A stretch of 64,000 bases of DNA from RYN-230 sp963837515 (lineage in GTDB: Bacteria > Actinomycetota > Actinomycetes > Streptosporangiales > Streptosporangiaceae), in NCBI GenBank assembly GCA_963837515.1, contig CAWINT010000008.1, forward strand, positions 372,001 through 436,000. The letters run 5' to 3'. Of the stretch, positions 8,673-18,118 are shown one piece after another. Below the pieces are notes generated by a model. That model ran no database searches and was not told the DNA's origin. It saw nothing but the letters and a program-made list of their open reading frames with translations. Numbering within the stretch: position 1 is the stretch's first letter; the number at the start of each line of letters is the position of its first letter. Position numbers and translations under genes: made by a program.

Positions 8673-9148
8673 ACAATCGCCGGATCGCGTGGTCCAGTCC
8701 TGGTTTCGTTCACCCCGTCCGGTCTGTCCAGGCCGGCAGTTCAGTGCGCGGGTACGTGCGGTTGTTGGGGCGTTCCTCGTCGTAGGACAGCTACGCCGAG
8801 TACCCGGCATGTCAGGTAGACGATCTTGAGCAGCACCCGGCCAGCTAACCAGCATTGCATCAGGTCTACTGACGTTTGACCAGGTCAGCCGCACAATCGA
8901 GTATTCGAGTGGCACAGGATCGAAAACCAGACAGGCTGGTCGATCAGGAAGTTCGTCCGCGCCGCCCGCCGCTACCGCACCATGGGGATCCAGGCCGGAC
9001 CGCGCACCGTCACCGCCGACGACCCGCTCCCCCGACAACCTGCGTGAGTGTCAGCAGATCGGGCCCGGTGTGCGTTGGAGCACTGCGGCTCGAGCGGCCG
9101 GTCAACTGCTCGCCATAGTCTGCCCGGCCGGGATCCATATTGAATTCC
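8673..9148. other. No gene seen
   Basis: Between the truncated IS630 fragment and the next IS630 element. Short open frames only, none recognisable. Confidence 0.4.
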
Positions 9149-9150
9149 TA

Positions 9151-10315
9151 AGCGCCTATCCAGAAGTCCTGCGCGTAACTGGGACGAGGCAGCCGACCCG
9201 ATGAGCAGGCGTTGACAGCGGCCTCGCCGGGGGTTGGATCGAGGTTGCCTGTATCGTCCACCCACCGGCGAGGTCGTGGTCAGTATGCGCCCGGTCTGCG
9301 TGTTCGCCAACGGTCGTGATAGTGAGATTGAGCGGCTGCGGGCCGGGCTGCGGGGCCGGTGGCGCCAAGCGGCGCGGGCGGTGATGGTGCTGCTGTCGGT
9401 GCAGGGGTTACCGGCAGCCCAGATCGCGGAATTACTGGAGTGCCATCCGGCCACGGTGCGCCGCTGGATCGGCCGGTTCAGCGCCGAAGGGATGGCCGGG
9501 CTGGCCGGCAGGCCCCGCTGTGGCCGTCCGCCGCTGGGCGGGAAGCGGCTGGCCAGCAGGATCGCCGCGCTGCTGGATCGGCCGGGGCCGTGGACCTTGG
9601 TGCGGGTATGGCGTTACCTGGGCCGGCCGCAGGTCAGCACGCGCACCCTGTACCGGCGGGTGCGGCAGGTGGCGATCTGGCGGCGCCCGAAGCTGACCGC
9701 CCGCGGCGACCCTGATCACGACCATGTGGTGGCCGGCATCGTGGCCCGGCTGCTGGAGTTGCCGCGCCGGGCGGTGGTGTGCGCCGAGGACGAGACGCAC
9801 CTGAACCTGCTGCCGCATGTGCGGGCCAGCTGGACGCTGCGCGCCGCCCGGCCACAGGTCCGGCCCCCGGCAAGAACCGGCAGGTCACCGTGCTGGGCGC
9901 GCTGGAGCTGACCACCGGGCGGTGGGTGTACCGGTTAGGCCGCCGCCGCGCGGCCGACTTCATTGCCCTGCTGCGGATGCTCACCGAGGCCTTCCCCCGC
10001 GCCCCGGTGATCGTGGTGATCTGCGACAACGACAGCATCCACCACGCCCGCGCCGTCACCGCCTACCTGGAGAAACAACCCCGCCTGGAGCTGCTGTACG
10101 GCGCCCGGTACAGCCCGCACGACAACCCGGTCGAACGCGTCTGGGCCGGGCTGAAGAACTACGTGGCCAACACCGCCGTCACCTGGCCCGGGCGCCTCCG
10201 CCAGATCCACTCCTACTTCCGCAACTGATCACCGGGCCAGATGCTCGACGCCACCGCGCCCTGGACCAGTCCCTGGCTGCCCCCCGGTTACGAGCAGAAC
10301 TTTTGGAATGCCGCT
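9151..10315 (+). mobile_element. IS630-family element with TA target duplication
   Basis: 33-bp imperfect terminal inverted repeats (left 9151-9183, right 10283-10315; 26 of 33 positions match), each flanked by TA (9149-9150 and 10316-10317), as expected for IS630/Tc1-mariner insertion. Length is 1165 bp. Confidence 0.85.
9285..10228 (+). pseudogene. IS630-family transposase, one frame break
   Basis: HTH (LPAAQIAELLECHPATVRRWIGRF) near residue 45, a linker, then the DDE core. First Asp in VVCAEDETHLNLLPHVRASW near residue 168. A -1 frame change near 9868-9880 leads into GKNRQVTVLGALELTTGRWVY, then second Asp in VVICDNDSIHHARA and Glu in YSPHDNPVERVWAGLKNYV. All three catalytic residues survive across the two frames, so the gene is either recently broken, read by frameshifting, or mis-assembled by one base. 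Start chosen at MRPVCVFANGRD. Confidence 0.8.
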
Positions 10316-10317
10316 TA

Positions 10318-10870
10318 GTTTCCTGGCGGACTACCCGATTTTGTGGGGTGCTGAATTCGTCGTCTCAGGCCGGGATCTGATCTTGACCGGTTGCTGCCCT
10401 GCCAGACCGGATGTTTGGGGGTCACGTGCTGGCCGGACCGTCGTTCCTACGAAGAATTACTCAGATCGCGGTTTTGCGCTTGGATGGGTGCTGCCAAAGG
10501 TGTCTTGAGGCTGGACACTTGGCTTCAGCCAGTGGCTTCAGCCAGGCCAGGAACCGATCCATCGATCCCTGATCATCGCGCCCCGGCGGCTTCGGAGGCG
10601 GTGGATAGTTGCTTGCATGATCGGAGAGGTCCTGGGCGCGGATCACCCCTGCCGGGTGAGGCAAGTGGGGTAAAACGAGCGTAAAGTAACGCCAAACCCC
10701 GTGGATCAAGTCACCGCGGTCCAGCTTGCCGTGGCGGGAGGGACGCTGATCCGGACCGGACGGCAGGTCCGGCAGTGGCAGCGAGAAAGCGATGAGCAAG
10801 TTCGCTGTCATCGGCGTTATCCGCCGGAAAGAACTTACACGGTCCGATAATATTGGTAAGGAGCAACGAA
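10318..10870. other. No gene seen; short direct repeat
   Basis: Region upstream of the 540-residue orphan gene. A direct repeat tggcttcagccag occurs twice around 10519-10545. No recognisable coding content. Confidence 0.4.
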
Positions 10871-12490
10871 ATGCCCCCGCGCGGCCCACTCACTCACTGG
10901 ACTCCAGGGATTCCTACATTTACTCTTGCCGCTTTCACCGTAATCCTTTTCACGGACTCAGTCGTTACCCCGGGCGCACCGATCAACTTTCGCTGGGAAT
11001 CCTGGCCGGGCGGGAATCCTGGCCGGCCGGGCGGGCCACGCGTCGATCTCGGCGCCGTCACCGTCTCGCTTCACCTTGTCAACGCGTTCGGAAACGCCGA
11101 CCCGCAAGCCGTCCTCTATATGGACACCCTGTCTGCGCACGATTCACAGGCAGTCGTGAGCGGACACTTCACATCCCCTCCGGTCGCCGCGTCGGCGTTT
11201 CCTGACGACCTCGCGCGACGCGTCTATCGGGTCGGCACGCTAAGGCTTCGACTGGTGCTAACCGGAACGGGAACAGACGGGCCGTTCGAAAGCACCGACG
11301 CGGTCCTCTTCATCGTTCCCCCTCCCGTCGACGACACGTGGTGGAGCTGGAGCGTGCCGGTGTTCCGGACCGTGATGTGGAAGAACGACAAGTATGTAGT
11401 CGCCGGGACACTGGCCAACAAGTCGGCACAGCCGGTCACGTTCGCAGTCACGCTGCTCGAGACGATGGCACTACCCGGCGCCCCCGGAGGAGCAGGCGAG
11501 CTTGCCATGGGCTCGGTCGCGAGCAGTGCGCCGCTCGGTACAGGGGGCACCATACCTGTCACGTTCGCCACAGTCAACCTCTCGAAGGCGTGGTCATGGT
11601 TCGTCTCAGGTGTATTCATCACGAGCGCTCCGGTGTTCCGGTTCTACACATACCGCGTCCGCCTCGACATCACTGACCCCTACGGGAACGCGTTTGCACC
11701 GTTCTTCACCACGCAGAACATCACGGTCAAAGTCGAAGTCTCGGCGCAGAAGCAAGCAGCGCTTGGGATAGCATCGATGCTGATGGTGAACGCCGCCGCA
11801 TTGCTGATCGCCGCGCTGGTCGCGGCTTCGGTCGGGGGAGAAATTGGCGGATTGGTTGCGGCTGGTCTCGTGTCTGCCGCCGCTTCGCTTGCGGCAGCTG
11901 CGGCGATCGCCGGAGTGATCGCGGGTGATCCGCCGGTTCCAGACCAACGTTTCCGCGAAACCTACGAACCCATCCCGGTCACCTTCCTCGACGTGGAACA
12001 AGTTCAGCCCTTCACGAGGTTCGGCAGGGCTGTCGCTGACGTCATCGCGACCGTCGAAGCACTCGCCGAAACCGATAGCCGCCTGGCGGGGGCGTTCGCC
12101 GCGAACGACCCCAAGCACATTGCGCTGCAACGCGAGCACTTCCAGTCGCTCATCTCCCAGCTTCCCCCGCTCGAACGCGCAGTGGCAGACGCCACCCCCG
12201 CAGCCGCCGAGTTCATGGCAAGCGAGCAGATACAGGAAGCCTTCGCGAAAGCGGACGACGCGATTCGGGCGCTCCGGCATGATATGCAGTTCCGCGCACG
12301 GACGGCGAAGGACTGGCAGGAGGCCGGCGGAAGCATTGGCGCGCTCGAGACCATCGAGGGACTAATCGCCGAGCCCGAGTTCAGCACATTGCTCGCCCAT
12401 CCGGACCGCCTAATCGCGGCGACCGGCGCCGCCGCCGAAAGCCTGGCGCGTGCCGGTGCCGACTCCACGCCAACAGAACCCGGCTCGTAA
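10871..12490 (+). CDS. Orphan protein: beta-rich N-half, hydrophobic centre, helical tail
   Basis: Unrecognised 539-residue protein. ATG 10871 was chosen because aaggag lies seven bases upstream; a TTG at 10853 precedes that ribosome site and is unlikely. Residues about 1-290 look beta-rich, with alternating hydrophobics and Ser/Thr/Gly (LRLRLVLTGTGTDGPFESTDAVLF; YRVRLDITDPYGNAFAPFF), possibly two immunoglobulin-like folds. Residues about 295-355 form one or two long Ala/Val/Leu membrane segments (IASMLMVNAAALLIAALVAASVGGEIGGLV). The last 180 residues are helical and charged (EALAETDSRLAGAF). No signal peptide is obvious. It stands alone between mobile elements; function unknown. Confidence 0.6.
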   Translation: MPPRGPLTHWTPGIPTFTLAAFTVILFTDSVVTPGAPINFRWESWPGGNPGRPGGPRVDLGAVTVSLHLVNAFGNADPQAVLYMDTLSAHDSQAVVSGHFTSPPVAASAFPDDLARRVYRVGTLRLRLVLTGTGTDGPFESTDAVLFIVPPPVDDTWWSWSVPVFRTVMWKNDKYVVAGTLANKSAQPVTFAVTLLETMALPGAPGGAGELAMGSVASSAPLGTGGTIPVTFATVNLSKAWSWFVSGVFITSAPVFRFYTYRVRLDITDPYGNAFAPFFTTQNITVKVEVSAQKQAALGIASMLMVNAAALLIAALVAASVGGEIGGLVAAGLVSAAASLAAAAAIAGVIAGDPPVPDQRFRETYEPIPVTFLDVEQVQPFTRFGRAVADVIATVEALAETDSRLAGAFAANDPKHIALQREHFQSLISQLPPLERAVADATPAAAEFMASEQIQEAFAKADDAIRALRHDMQFRARTAKDWQEAGGSIGALETIEGLIAEPEFSTLLAHPDRLIAATGAAAESLARAGADSTPTEPGS

Positions 12491-12541
12491 CGCCCGACGC
12501 CGGACGTCGTCCACAAGCGCCACCCGGCGAGACCTTCCTCG

Positions 12542-12559
12542 TTGACTCTGAAGAGTCAA
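12542..12559 (+). terminator. Perfect stem-loop after the orphan gene
   Basis: ttgactc-tgaa-gagtcaa, a 7-bp perfect stem with a 4-base loop, 51 bases after the stop codon. No T-run follows, so it may act as an mRNA-end stabiliser more than a classical terminator. Confidence 0.4.
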
Positions 12560-13091
12560 TAATTCGGCGGTTGTCAAGCTATGGCGATGCGGCATGATCA
12601 TCGATGGCGGTTACATTAAGCGATGGAAGTGCAGCATCAAAGTGCAGCAACCGCACCGCACGACACTGAGCCTTTTTCATCCTGTGATCTCGTGGGTTTG
12701 AAGGACGTGGATGGCTTTGGCGATCTGCCCGGCTTTCCAGGGGCAGCAGCGGAGTTTACTTAGGATCCGCCAGGACTTGAGCTGCGCGTTCGCGCGCTCG
12801 CCGGGGCTGCGCAGCTTGGCGTGGGCGCGGTTGGCGTCCTTCTGGGAGGCGGGCTTGCCCCGGCCGCGGTAGGGGATGCGCACGTGGTCCCCGGCGCCGG
12901 CGTAGCCCTTGTCCGCCAGCACGATCAGCCCGGAGCCGGCCAGTTCCCGCGCGATGCCCCAGATCCTTGCGGCGGTCAGGTCGTGCACGGCGCCGGGCAG
13001 CGGCCCGGACACCCAGACGATCTCCCCGTCCGGGGTGGCGATGACCTGGAGGTTCATCCCGTGGCGGCGGTGCTTGATGCCCCTATGGATG

Positions 13092-14233
13092 TCAACTGGC
13101 GGTGGCCGCTGCTGCTGGGATCGTCTGGGCTGGCGGGCTGGTGATTAGTGGGTAGAGTTCCCGGGCGATGTAGCGCTTGAGGCAGCGGATCGCCTCACGG
13201 CGGGTCTTGCCGTCACGGACGCGCCGTTCGGCGTAGTCGCGGGTGGCCTGATCCCATCGCAGGCGGGACAGGGCGATGCGGTGCAGGGCGGCGTTTGCCT
13301 GCCGGTTGCCACCGCGGTTGAGGCGCAGGCGCTGGGTCTTGCCAGAAGAGGCTTCGACCGGGCTGACCCCGCACAGCGCCGCGAACGAGGCCTCGGAGTG
13401 CAGCCGGCCGGGATTGTCGCCGGCGGCGATGAGCAGCGCAGCGGCTGTGTCGGGGCCGACGCCGTTACGGGCGAGCAGCTGGGGGGCGTGCTGGCCGATG
13501 GTGGCGGCCAGCCGGGCGTCAAGGTCGCCGATCTCCCCGGTGAGGAGGTGATCCGGCGGGCGAGCAGCCGCAGCGTGTACCGGGTCGTCCGCGTGACGTC
13601 GCTGGCTGCCGCGTCGTCGTCTAGGAGGGTGCAGGCCTTCACCAGCCGGGGCGTGCTCAGCCCGGCCATCGATTCGCGCAGCGCGGCGTCGGCGCCGACC
13701 AGGACGGCCTTCAGCTGGTTGATCGCCTGGGTGCGGGACTTGACCGCTGAGGTCTTGGCCAGCTTCAGCATCCGGGTGATCTCGACTGGCCCGTCGCCGG
13801 ACTTGGCCACGGCCGCGGCCCGCCCAGACAGCACCGCGCGGGCGGCGGCCTCGGCATCGATCGCGTCGGTCTTGCCGCGCCGGCGCCGGCTGGCCCTGTC
13901 CGGCTGGTTCACCTCGATCACCTTGATGCCCGCGCCGCGCAGCATGCGGGCCAGCGCGGCGCCGTAGGAGGCAGTGCCCTCCACCCCGGCGCGGCGGATG
14001 GGCCCGTGCGCGCGCGCCCAGGCCAGCAGCCGCCGGTACCCAGCCGCCGTAGCCGGGAAGTCCCGGCTGCCAAGCAGCACGCCCAGCGAGCTGATCACTG
14101 CGCCAACATGGATGTCCTTGTGGGTATCCACCCCCAGGATCACCTCGCCGGCGACATCGTGGTCCGGATTGAGGTGCTGCCCGGTGACGGCCGGGCGCTG
14201 GCGGGATGGCAGCTGAGAGGGCATGCTGGACAC
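13092..14233 (-). pseudogene. IS110-family transposase, one frame break
   Basis: DEDD transposase of IS110. The N-terminal RuvC-like part contains ILGVDTHKDIHVGAV (first Asp), GVEGTASYGAALARML (Glu) and GKTDAIDAEAAARAVLSG (the two late Asp). Near 13545 the frame changes: the usual continuation (LTGEIGDLDARLAATIGQHA, then ALCGVSPVEASSGKTQR and LNRGGNRQANAALH with its catalytic Ser) is in another frame and ends at the TGA at 13092. The open frame that runs on to 13145 is meaningless after the break. Inactive as written, unless the break is an assembly error. Confidence 0.8.
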
Positions 14234-14468
14234 GGTCGGCCTGTCTCCTGATCGCTCGGGAACGGGGTGGCCAGCGCCGGGCCGGGCAGGGCGGTCAGGA
14301 CTGTGATGGCGCCTTGTGCGGCAAGGCCCCTATCGGGTCACGCCCGCCGGTCCGGCGGCAGCACTTACCTCCTCACGCCCGGTGGCCGACAGATCAAGCA
14401 CAAGGCACTGCGGCCAGCCAGAGTACGGGTCAGGCCACGAGCATGAGGCGGCACCCACATCCTCACAG
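14234..14468 (-). ncRNA. Candidate IS110 bridge-RNA region
   Basis: 235 non-coding bases between the element's upstream edge and its transposase start. In IS110-group elements this long 5' end encodes the structured bridge RNA that pairs with target and donor DNA. The location and length fit; loops were not folded here, so this is an inference from position. Confidence 0.35.
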
Positions 14469-14742
14469 CCGGAGTAGAACGGCCGGTCCGCGGCGACCCG
14501 GTCGATGGGGATTAACGTCCCGTCGATCAACCAGGTAGGCGTGCCCGGCCTTCCCGGCGTCGCGCAGCGCGCGGCGCAGCGTTGGGGACCGGGCCGCCAG
14601 CAGCGCCACCGTCTCATGCACATACCGCCAGGCCGTGGTGGTGCCGACGCCGGACCCGGCGGCCAGCTCGGCGAACGTGTCACCTTTACGCAGATAGGCC
14701 AGCACCAGCATCGCCTGCCGGCCCGGGTTGAGCCGCCGCCAC

Positions 14743-16379
14743 GTAACCAGTCAGGGGTGCGTGGTTAGTTGATCATGCTGGGTGGGGTGGCATCCAGCAG
14801 TTGCCGTTGAGGGCGTCGCGGATGGCGGCGAGGGGGTGGTGGCCGTGGCTGCGGGCGGTGGTGAGGTAGGAGCGGATGCGGCAGTGGCGCTGCAGGGTTG
14901 CCAGGGTGCGCCAGCAGCCGCTGATTTTGGCGGCGAGCTTGTAGCCGCGGACGGCGTTCTCCGATCCGTTGTTCGTGGCGGGCACGTCGAAGCGGGTGGC
15001 GAATAGCCAGGCCTGGCTGGCCTTGCGTTTGAGCCGCCGGGCCAGGATCAGCCCTGGGTGATTGCCCTTGTGCCAGGGCCGGGATAGGTTCACCGAGATC
15101 CCGTAGGCGATGGCCTGGTCGTAGCTGTGGCGCAGCCGGGCCAGGAGCGCGGGGTCGAGGCTGGCGCGGCTGGCAGCGCGGCCGGTCCTGACGGCGGCGG
15201 CGGCCTCGCGGAGGGCGTCGCCGGCCTGCTGGGTCCAGATCTGGGATTCCGGGCCGGTCGCGCAGGCGTCGTCAAGGTACCTATACAGGTGGGCCAGGCA
15301 CTGCTGGACGCCGGCCAGCGTGGTGTCGTAGCTGAGGTAGCCGCCGTAGTCGTCGCGGACGAGGACCCCGCGGTAGCGGTCCAGGATCCCGAACCCGGTG
15401 ATCGCCGCCTTGGTGCGGTTCCCGGCTGCGCCGTACCAGATCAGGTCCGGCCCGCCGCCGGTATAGGCCCGCATGGTCCGCACCGTATAGACGTGCGGGT
15501 TCCCGCAGCCTTCCGCGCTGGTGGCCGCCGAGGTGAGCGGGGCGGGGGTCTCGTCAGTCCCGGGTACTTCCGCCGCTTTCAGGCTGTCCTTGAGCGCGTC
15601 CTCGAACCCGGCGGCGGTTAACGCCGCGTCCAGGCGGACCAGGCACCGCGACACGAAACCCGTCGAGACCGGCGCCTTGAACAAGGCGCCCATCACGTCT
15701 GCGGCCCGCTCGATCCCGATCACGTCCGTGCTGGCCAGCAGCGTCGCCGCCGCCACCACGTCCGGGCCGTAGCAGACCGGGCCGCCGGTCACGCCCCGCG
15801 GCGGCGGAGCGGCCGTGACCTGCCCGCACCCGCAGGTGCGGCGCATCATCTGGTACTCCGTCACCCTCAGCGCCGCCGGCGGGATATCCACGACCTGCAC
15901 GGCACAAGCGACCCGCCCGTCAGCGCCGGCCAGGCAGGCGCCGCACCCGCCGCAGGGACCCGGCTCAACGACCCGGGTCTCATCCGGGCGGGCGGCCCAC
16001 GCCAGGCTCGCACCCGGATGGCCTTTCTGCCCGCCCTGCGCCCGGCCCGGCCGCGCCCGCCGTGCCTCCCGCTGGCCGGCCTTCTTCTTCGCCTTCGCCG
16101 CGGGGCTGTCCTGGCTCGGGGGCTGGGAGGAGTTCGAGGAGTCCCGGCCCGCCTGCCGGCGCAGCGCCGCCACCTCGGCCCGCAGCGTCCCAATCATCGC
16201 GGCCTGCTCCGCCACCACCGCCAGCAGCTCCGCGACCCGCGCCGTCAGTTCCGCGTTCCGGGCAGCAAGCTCCTCATACGACGGCTGCTCCGGATTCGGC
16301 ACCCCCGAACCAAACCATGATCACAAACCGGGCACCAGCACCGACACACCGCAGATCAACTGGGGGCCTGACTGGTTAC
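14743..16379 (-). mobile_element. IS66-family element with exact 8-bp target duplication
   Basis: Perfect 13-bp terminal inverted repeats (gtaaccagtcagg at 14743-14755; complement at 16367-16379) are flanked by the exact 8-bp duplication gccgccac (14735-14742 and 16380-16387), the duplication length typical of IS66. It carries only a TnpC-type gene, as in the ISBst12 subgroup. It sits inside codons of the IS5-like transposase, which rejoin in frame when the element and one duplication copy are removed. Confidence 0.95.
14773..16302 (-). CDS. tnpC: IS66-family transposase (TnpC type)
   Basis: 509-residue transposase, full length. An N-terminal leucine-rich coiled coil (ELAARNAELTARVAELLAVV) is followed by a Ser/Gln-rich linker (GRDSSNSSQPPSQDSP), then a zinc-finger domain (CGGCGAC near residue 118; MRRTCGCGQV near 155). 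The DDE core follows, with Asp in VPGTDETPAPL near 247, Asp in VLVRDDYGGYLSYD near 312 and Glu in TNNGSENAVRGYKLAAKISGC near 460. The C-terminal IS66_C block has HCRIRSYLTTARSHG. No accessory tnpA/tnpB genes. Intact frame and clean duplication suggest a recent insertion. Confidence 0.9.
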   Translation of the reverse strand: MPNPEQPSYEELAARNAELTARVAELLAVVAEQAAMIGTLRAEVAALRRQAGRDSSNSSQPPSQDSPAAKAKKKAGQREARRARPGRAQGGQKGHPGASLAWAARPDETRVVEPGPCGGCGACLAGADGRVACAVQVVDIPPAALRVTEYQMMRRTCGCGQVTAAPPPRGVTGGPVCYGPDVVAAATLLASTDVIGIERAADVMGALFKAPVSTGFVSRCLVRLDAALTAAGFEDALKDSLKAAEVPGTDETPAPLTSAATSAEGCGNPHVYTVRTMRAYTGGGPDLIWYGAAGNRTKAAITGFGILDRYRGVLVRDDYGGYLSYDTTLAGVQQCLAHLYRYLDDACATGPESQIWTQQAGDALREAAAAVRTGRAASRASLDPALLARLRHSYDQAIAYGISVNLSRPWHKGNHPGLILARRLKRKASQAWLFATRFDVPATNNGSENAVRGYKLAAKISGCWRTLATLQRHCRIRSYLTTARSHGHHPLAAIRDALNGNCWMPPHPA

Positions 16380-16693
16380 GCCGCCACGGCGACCCGATCA
16401 CCCGCCGGTGCCGGCGGATCACCCCAGCGGTGTAGTTCAGGGTCTTCGATGACAACGGCAGCGCGGCAGGGTAAAACAGCATCAGAGCCCCTCGGCAGAC
16501 GGTGTTTGATCGTGGGCGATCGATCCATCTACCAGGGTTGTTAGGTACCGCGTCCCAAGCCGACACGCCGTACCTGATCAGGCCATACGCCGCGCCGTAC
16601 CAAGATCAGGATGGAAAAGGCTCACTGACCACATATGACCGGCACAAGCCTTTGAGCTGCGTCAACGACTCCTATCGACCGCTTTGCCCCTAG

Positions 16694-16738
16694 ATGGTAA
16701 GGAGAAGGTCTACGGTTCGATTCCGTAAGGGGGCTCCA
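16694..16738 (+). other. Partial tRNA-Thr 3' half, attachment-site core
   Basis: 45 bases identical to the anticodon-loop-to-CCA part of tRNA-Thr 7675. It lacks the 5' half and cannot make a tRNA. The preceding gcccctag could be a remnant of the tRNA 5' end, giving an internally deleted copy. Downstream sequence has a palindromic variant of the arm motif (gtgccactcgagtggcac around 16788). Confidence 0.85.
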
Positions 16739-17539
16739 GGTAATAGAGCTTTTTCAAATGTCGAACCGGCTATTTCACCCTCCGGAAAGTGCCACTCGAG
16801 TGGCACTCGCGATTCTGCCGAGGCTGGCCGAGCAGCCGTTTCTCCGGAGATGGAGCGCAGTAGAGCGTCTCCGGTGCCGGGATGAGGTACCCGGTTCGCC
16901 CTGGGGGACGGTATTGACCATCTGCCGGTCTCTGAGCTTGGGCACTACGAAATAGTAAGGAATGTTGCCAAGCCCTGCACCTCCATGCGGCAGCAGTTGC
17001 CGATTTTGTGCGGACCATTGATTCGGGCGACGAACGCAGCTCGACGACTCGTAGGAGTGGACTGGCAAGGTGCGAGCTGGGAGAGCGATAGAGCCAGTGG
17101 CCGTGCCCGCGATCAATCCCAAGCGGCAACTCGCTGAGAAACGGCATGCCCACACTGGTGACTAAGGTCGCCAGGTGGCGGCTTCCTGGTCTTTGCCACG
17201 GCCCCCTGCCGTCTCCGCTCCCCCAGGCGGCCGGACCAGGCGGAATGACCGGCCGGGGCAGGATCGCCCGGGCCGGGCATGGGCCAGGTGCCGGCTCAAG
17301 CCGATGGATAATGGTGGCCTGATAGCCCAGGCATCCGCTCACCATCGCCGTGCCCGGGCCAGTAGTCATCAGCAGAACAGCCACGGGATGTGCGCCAGCA
17401 CGGACCTCGTGGATCCAATCACCAAGCCGCATTCACGCCAGTCTCGGCGTGCGCAGATGTCAGGAGCGGTGACGCCATCGTGTCGGCGGCGGCCTTGCAC
17501 CAGCGACACGTCTGGTCTGTCCTCACTACGCTCCTGCGC
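16739..17539. other. Decayed DNA at the start of the 24-kb segment
   Basis: No supportable gene. Open frames on both strands lack recognisable content. The region begins with a diverged copy of the post-tRNA repeat. Confidence 0.4.
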
Positions 17540-17620
17540 TACATGTCCAGGCCGCCGTTGACCCCCCAAACCTGGCCGGTGATATAGCCGGCGGCGTCGG
17601 CGGCACTTCCGCCGGCCGAG
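17540..17620 (-). pseudogene. SDR dehydrogenase C-terminal fragment
   Basis: Minus-strand reading gives ADAAGYITGQVWGVNGGLDM then TAG at 17540-17542. This is the C-terminal signature (YITGQ.WGVNGG) of FabG-like short-chain dehydrogenases. Nothing upstream in the frame completes the Rossmann fold. Confidence 0.7.
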
Positions 17621-17826
17621 GGCCTCAGCAGGGACGGACTGGTGATCCATGTCCTTGATTGCCACCAGGCGTTGCAGCAGCGCGCGCTTCACATCGTCCA
17701 GGTCTGAGGAGCGCTTCTCTTTCGCCTTTGCTTCCTCCAGGCGCGCGTCACAAGTTGACGGTGGCGCGGAACTGCTGATTCGGTGGCCGGGGTGGAGGGG
17801 GTCGGCCTGGCAGGTGGCGCTGCTCG

Positions 17827-18075
17827 CTCGAGCTGGCCGATTACGCTGTTCTCTCCGCGGAACACCGAGCCGCCAGCCAGTACGGTGTCGCGGATAAGCC
17901 GGCACAACCCAGCGCGGTCGGTCTGCGCCTTGCTGATCCAGAAGGGGTTCGCGGCCACGTCAGGGTCGTAGCTCACGCCCCAGTTCGCGAGCTCGACCAG
18001 CACGGGAATCAGCGCCAGGCTCTTTTCTGTCAGCGAGTAGGACTCCTTGCTGCGGTCGGTGGCCGTAGCGTAGCG
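17827..18075 (-). pseudogene. HxlR/MarR-like regulator C-terminal fragment
   Basis: Minus-strand frame reads SKESYSLTEKSLALIPVLVELANWG, the wing and final-helix pattern of HxlR-family winged-helix regulators, followed by DPFWISKAQ-like helical sequence. The DNA-binding helices expected upstream are missing; the fragment stops before the EthD-like gene at 18119. Confidence 0.5.
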
Positions 18076-18118
18076 CCATGATTTTCCCCGTCCCCAGCCG
18101 GCACTGGAGGGCAGCGTA

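Larger units (their letters stand above)
13076..14468 (-). mobile_element. IS110-family element inside the IS5 transposase gene
   Basis: The IS5 transposase reading FYSG / KHRRHG is interrupted exactly between 14469 and 13075. The 1393-bp insert holds an IS110 transposase, about 235 bp of 5' non-coding DNA and under 20 bp of 3' non-coding DNA. There are no inverted repeats or target duplication, as expected for IS110-group elements that recombine with a DEDD serine-type enzyme. Confidence 0.8.
12677..16482 (-). pseudogene. IS5-family transposase, split by two insertions
   Basis: Three blocks join in order: 16482-16380 (MLFYPAALPLSS...RVIGSPWR), 14742-14469 (RLNPGRQAMLVLAYLRKGDTF... to DRPFYSG) and 13075-12677 (KHRRHGMNLQVIATPDGEIV... 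to HEITG). The joined product is about 265 residues with the DDE_Tnp_4 pattern: Asp in LIDGTLIPIDR, Asp in VLADKGYAGAG and Glu in SPGERANAQLKSWRIL. A further one-base frame break lies near 14525 (AYLVDR versus LIDGTL), so the gene is dead even without the inserts. The start has gagggg upstream. Confidence 0.85.
12664..16627 (-). mobile_element. IS5-family element carrying two inserted elements
   Basis: About 21-bp terminal inverted repeats (12664-12684 and 16607-16627, two mismatches; cagtgagcctttt at the ends) enclose an IS5-type transposase gene split into three blocks. Removing the IS66-like insert with one copy of its 8-bp duplication and the IS110-like insert leaves about 926 bp, a normal IS5-family length. 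No clear target duplication of the outer element is visible. Confidence 0.85.

Noticed and set aside
13145..13545. C-terminal part of the minus-strand IS110 open frame as listed by simple translation
   Set aside because: After the frame break it is Pro/Ser/Arg-rich nonsense; the real C-terminus (ALCGVSPVEASSGKTQR) is in another frame ending at 13092.
16694..16738. Functional tRNA gene
   Set aside because: Only the 3' half is present; there is no acceptor 5' strand or D arm. The same applies at 40667 and 53258.
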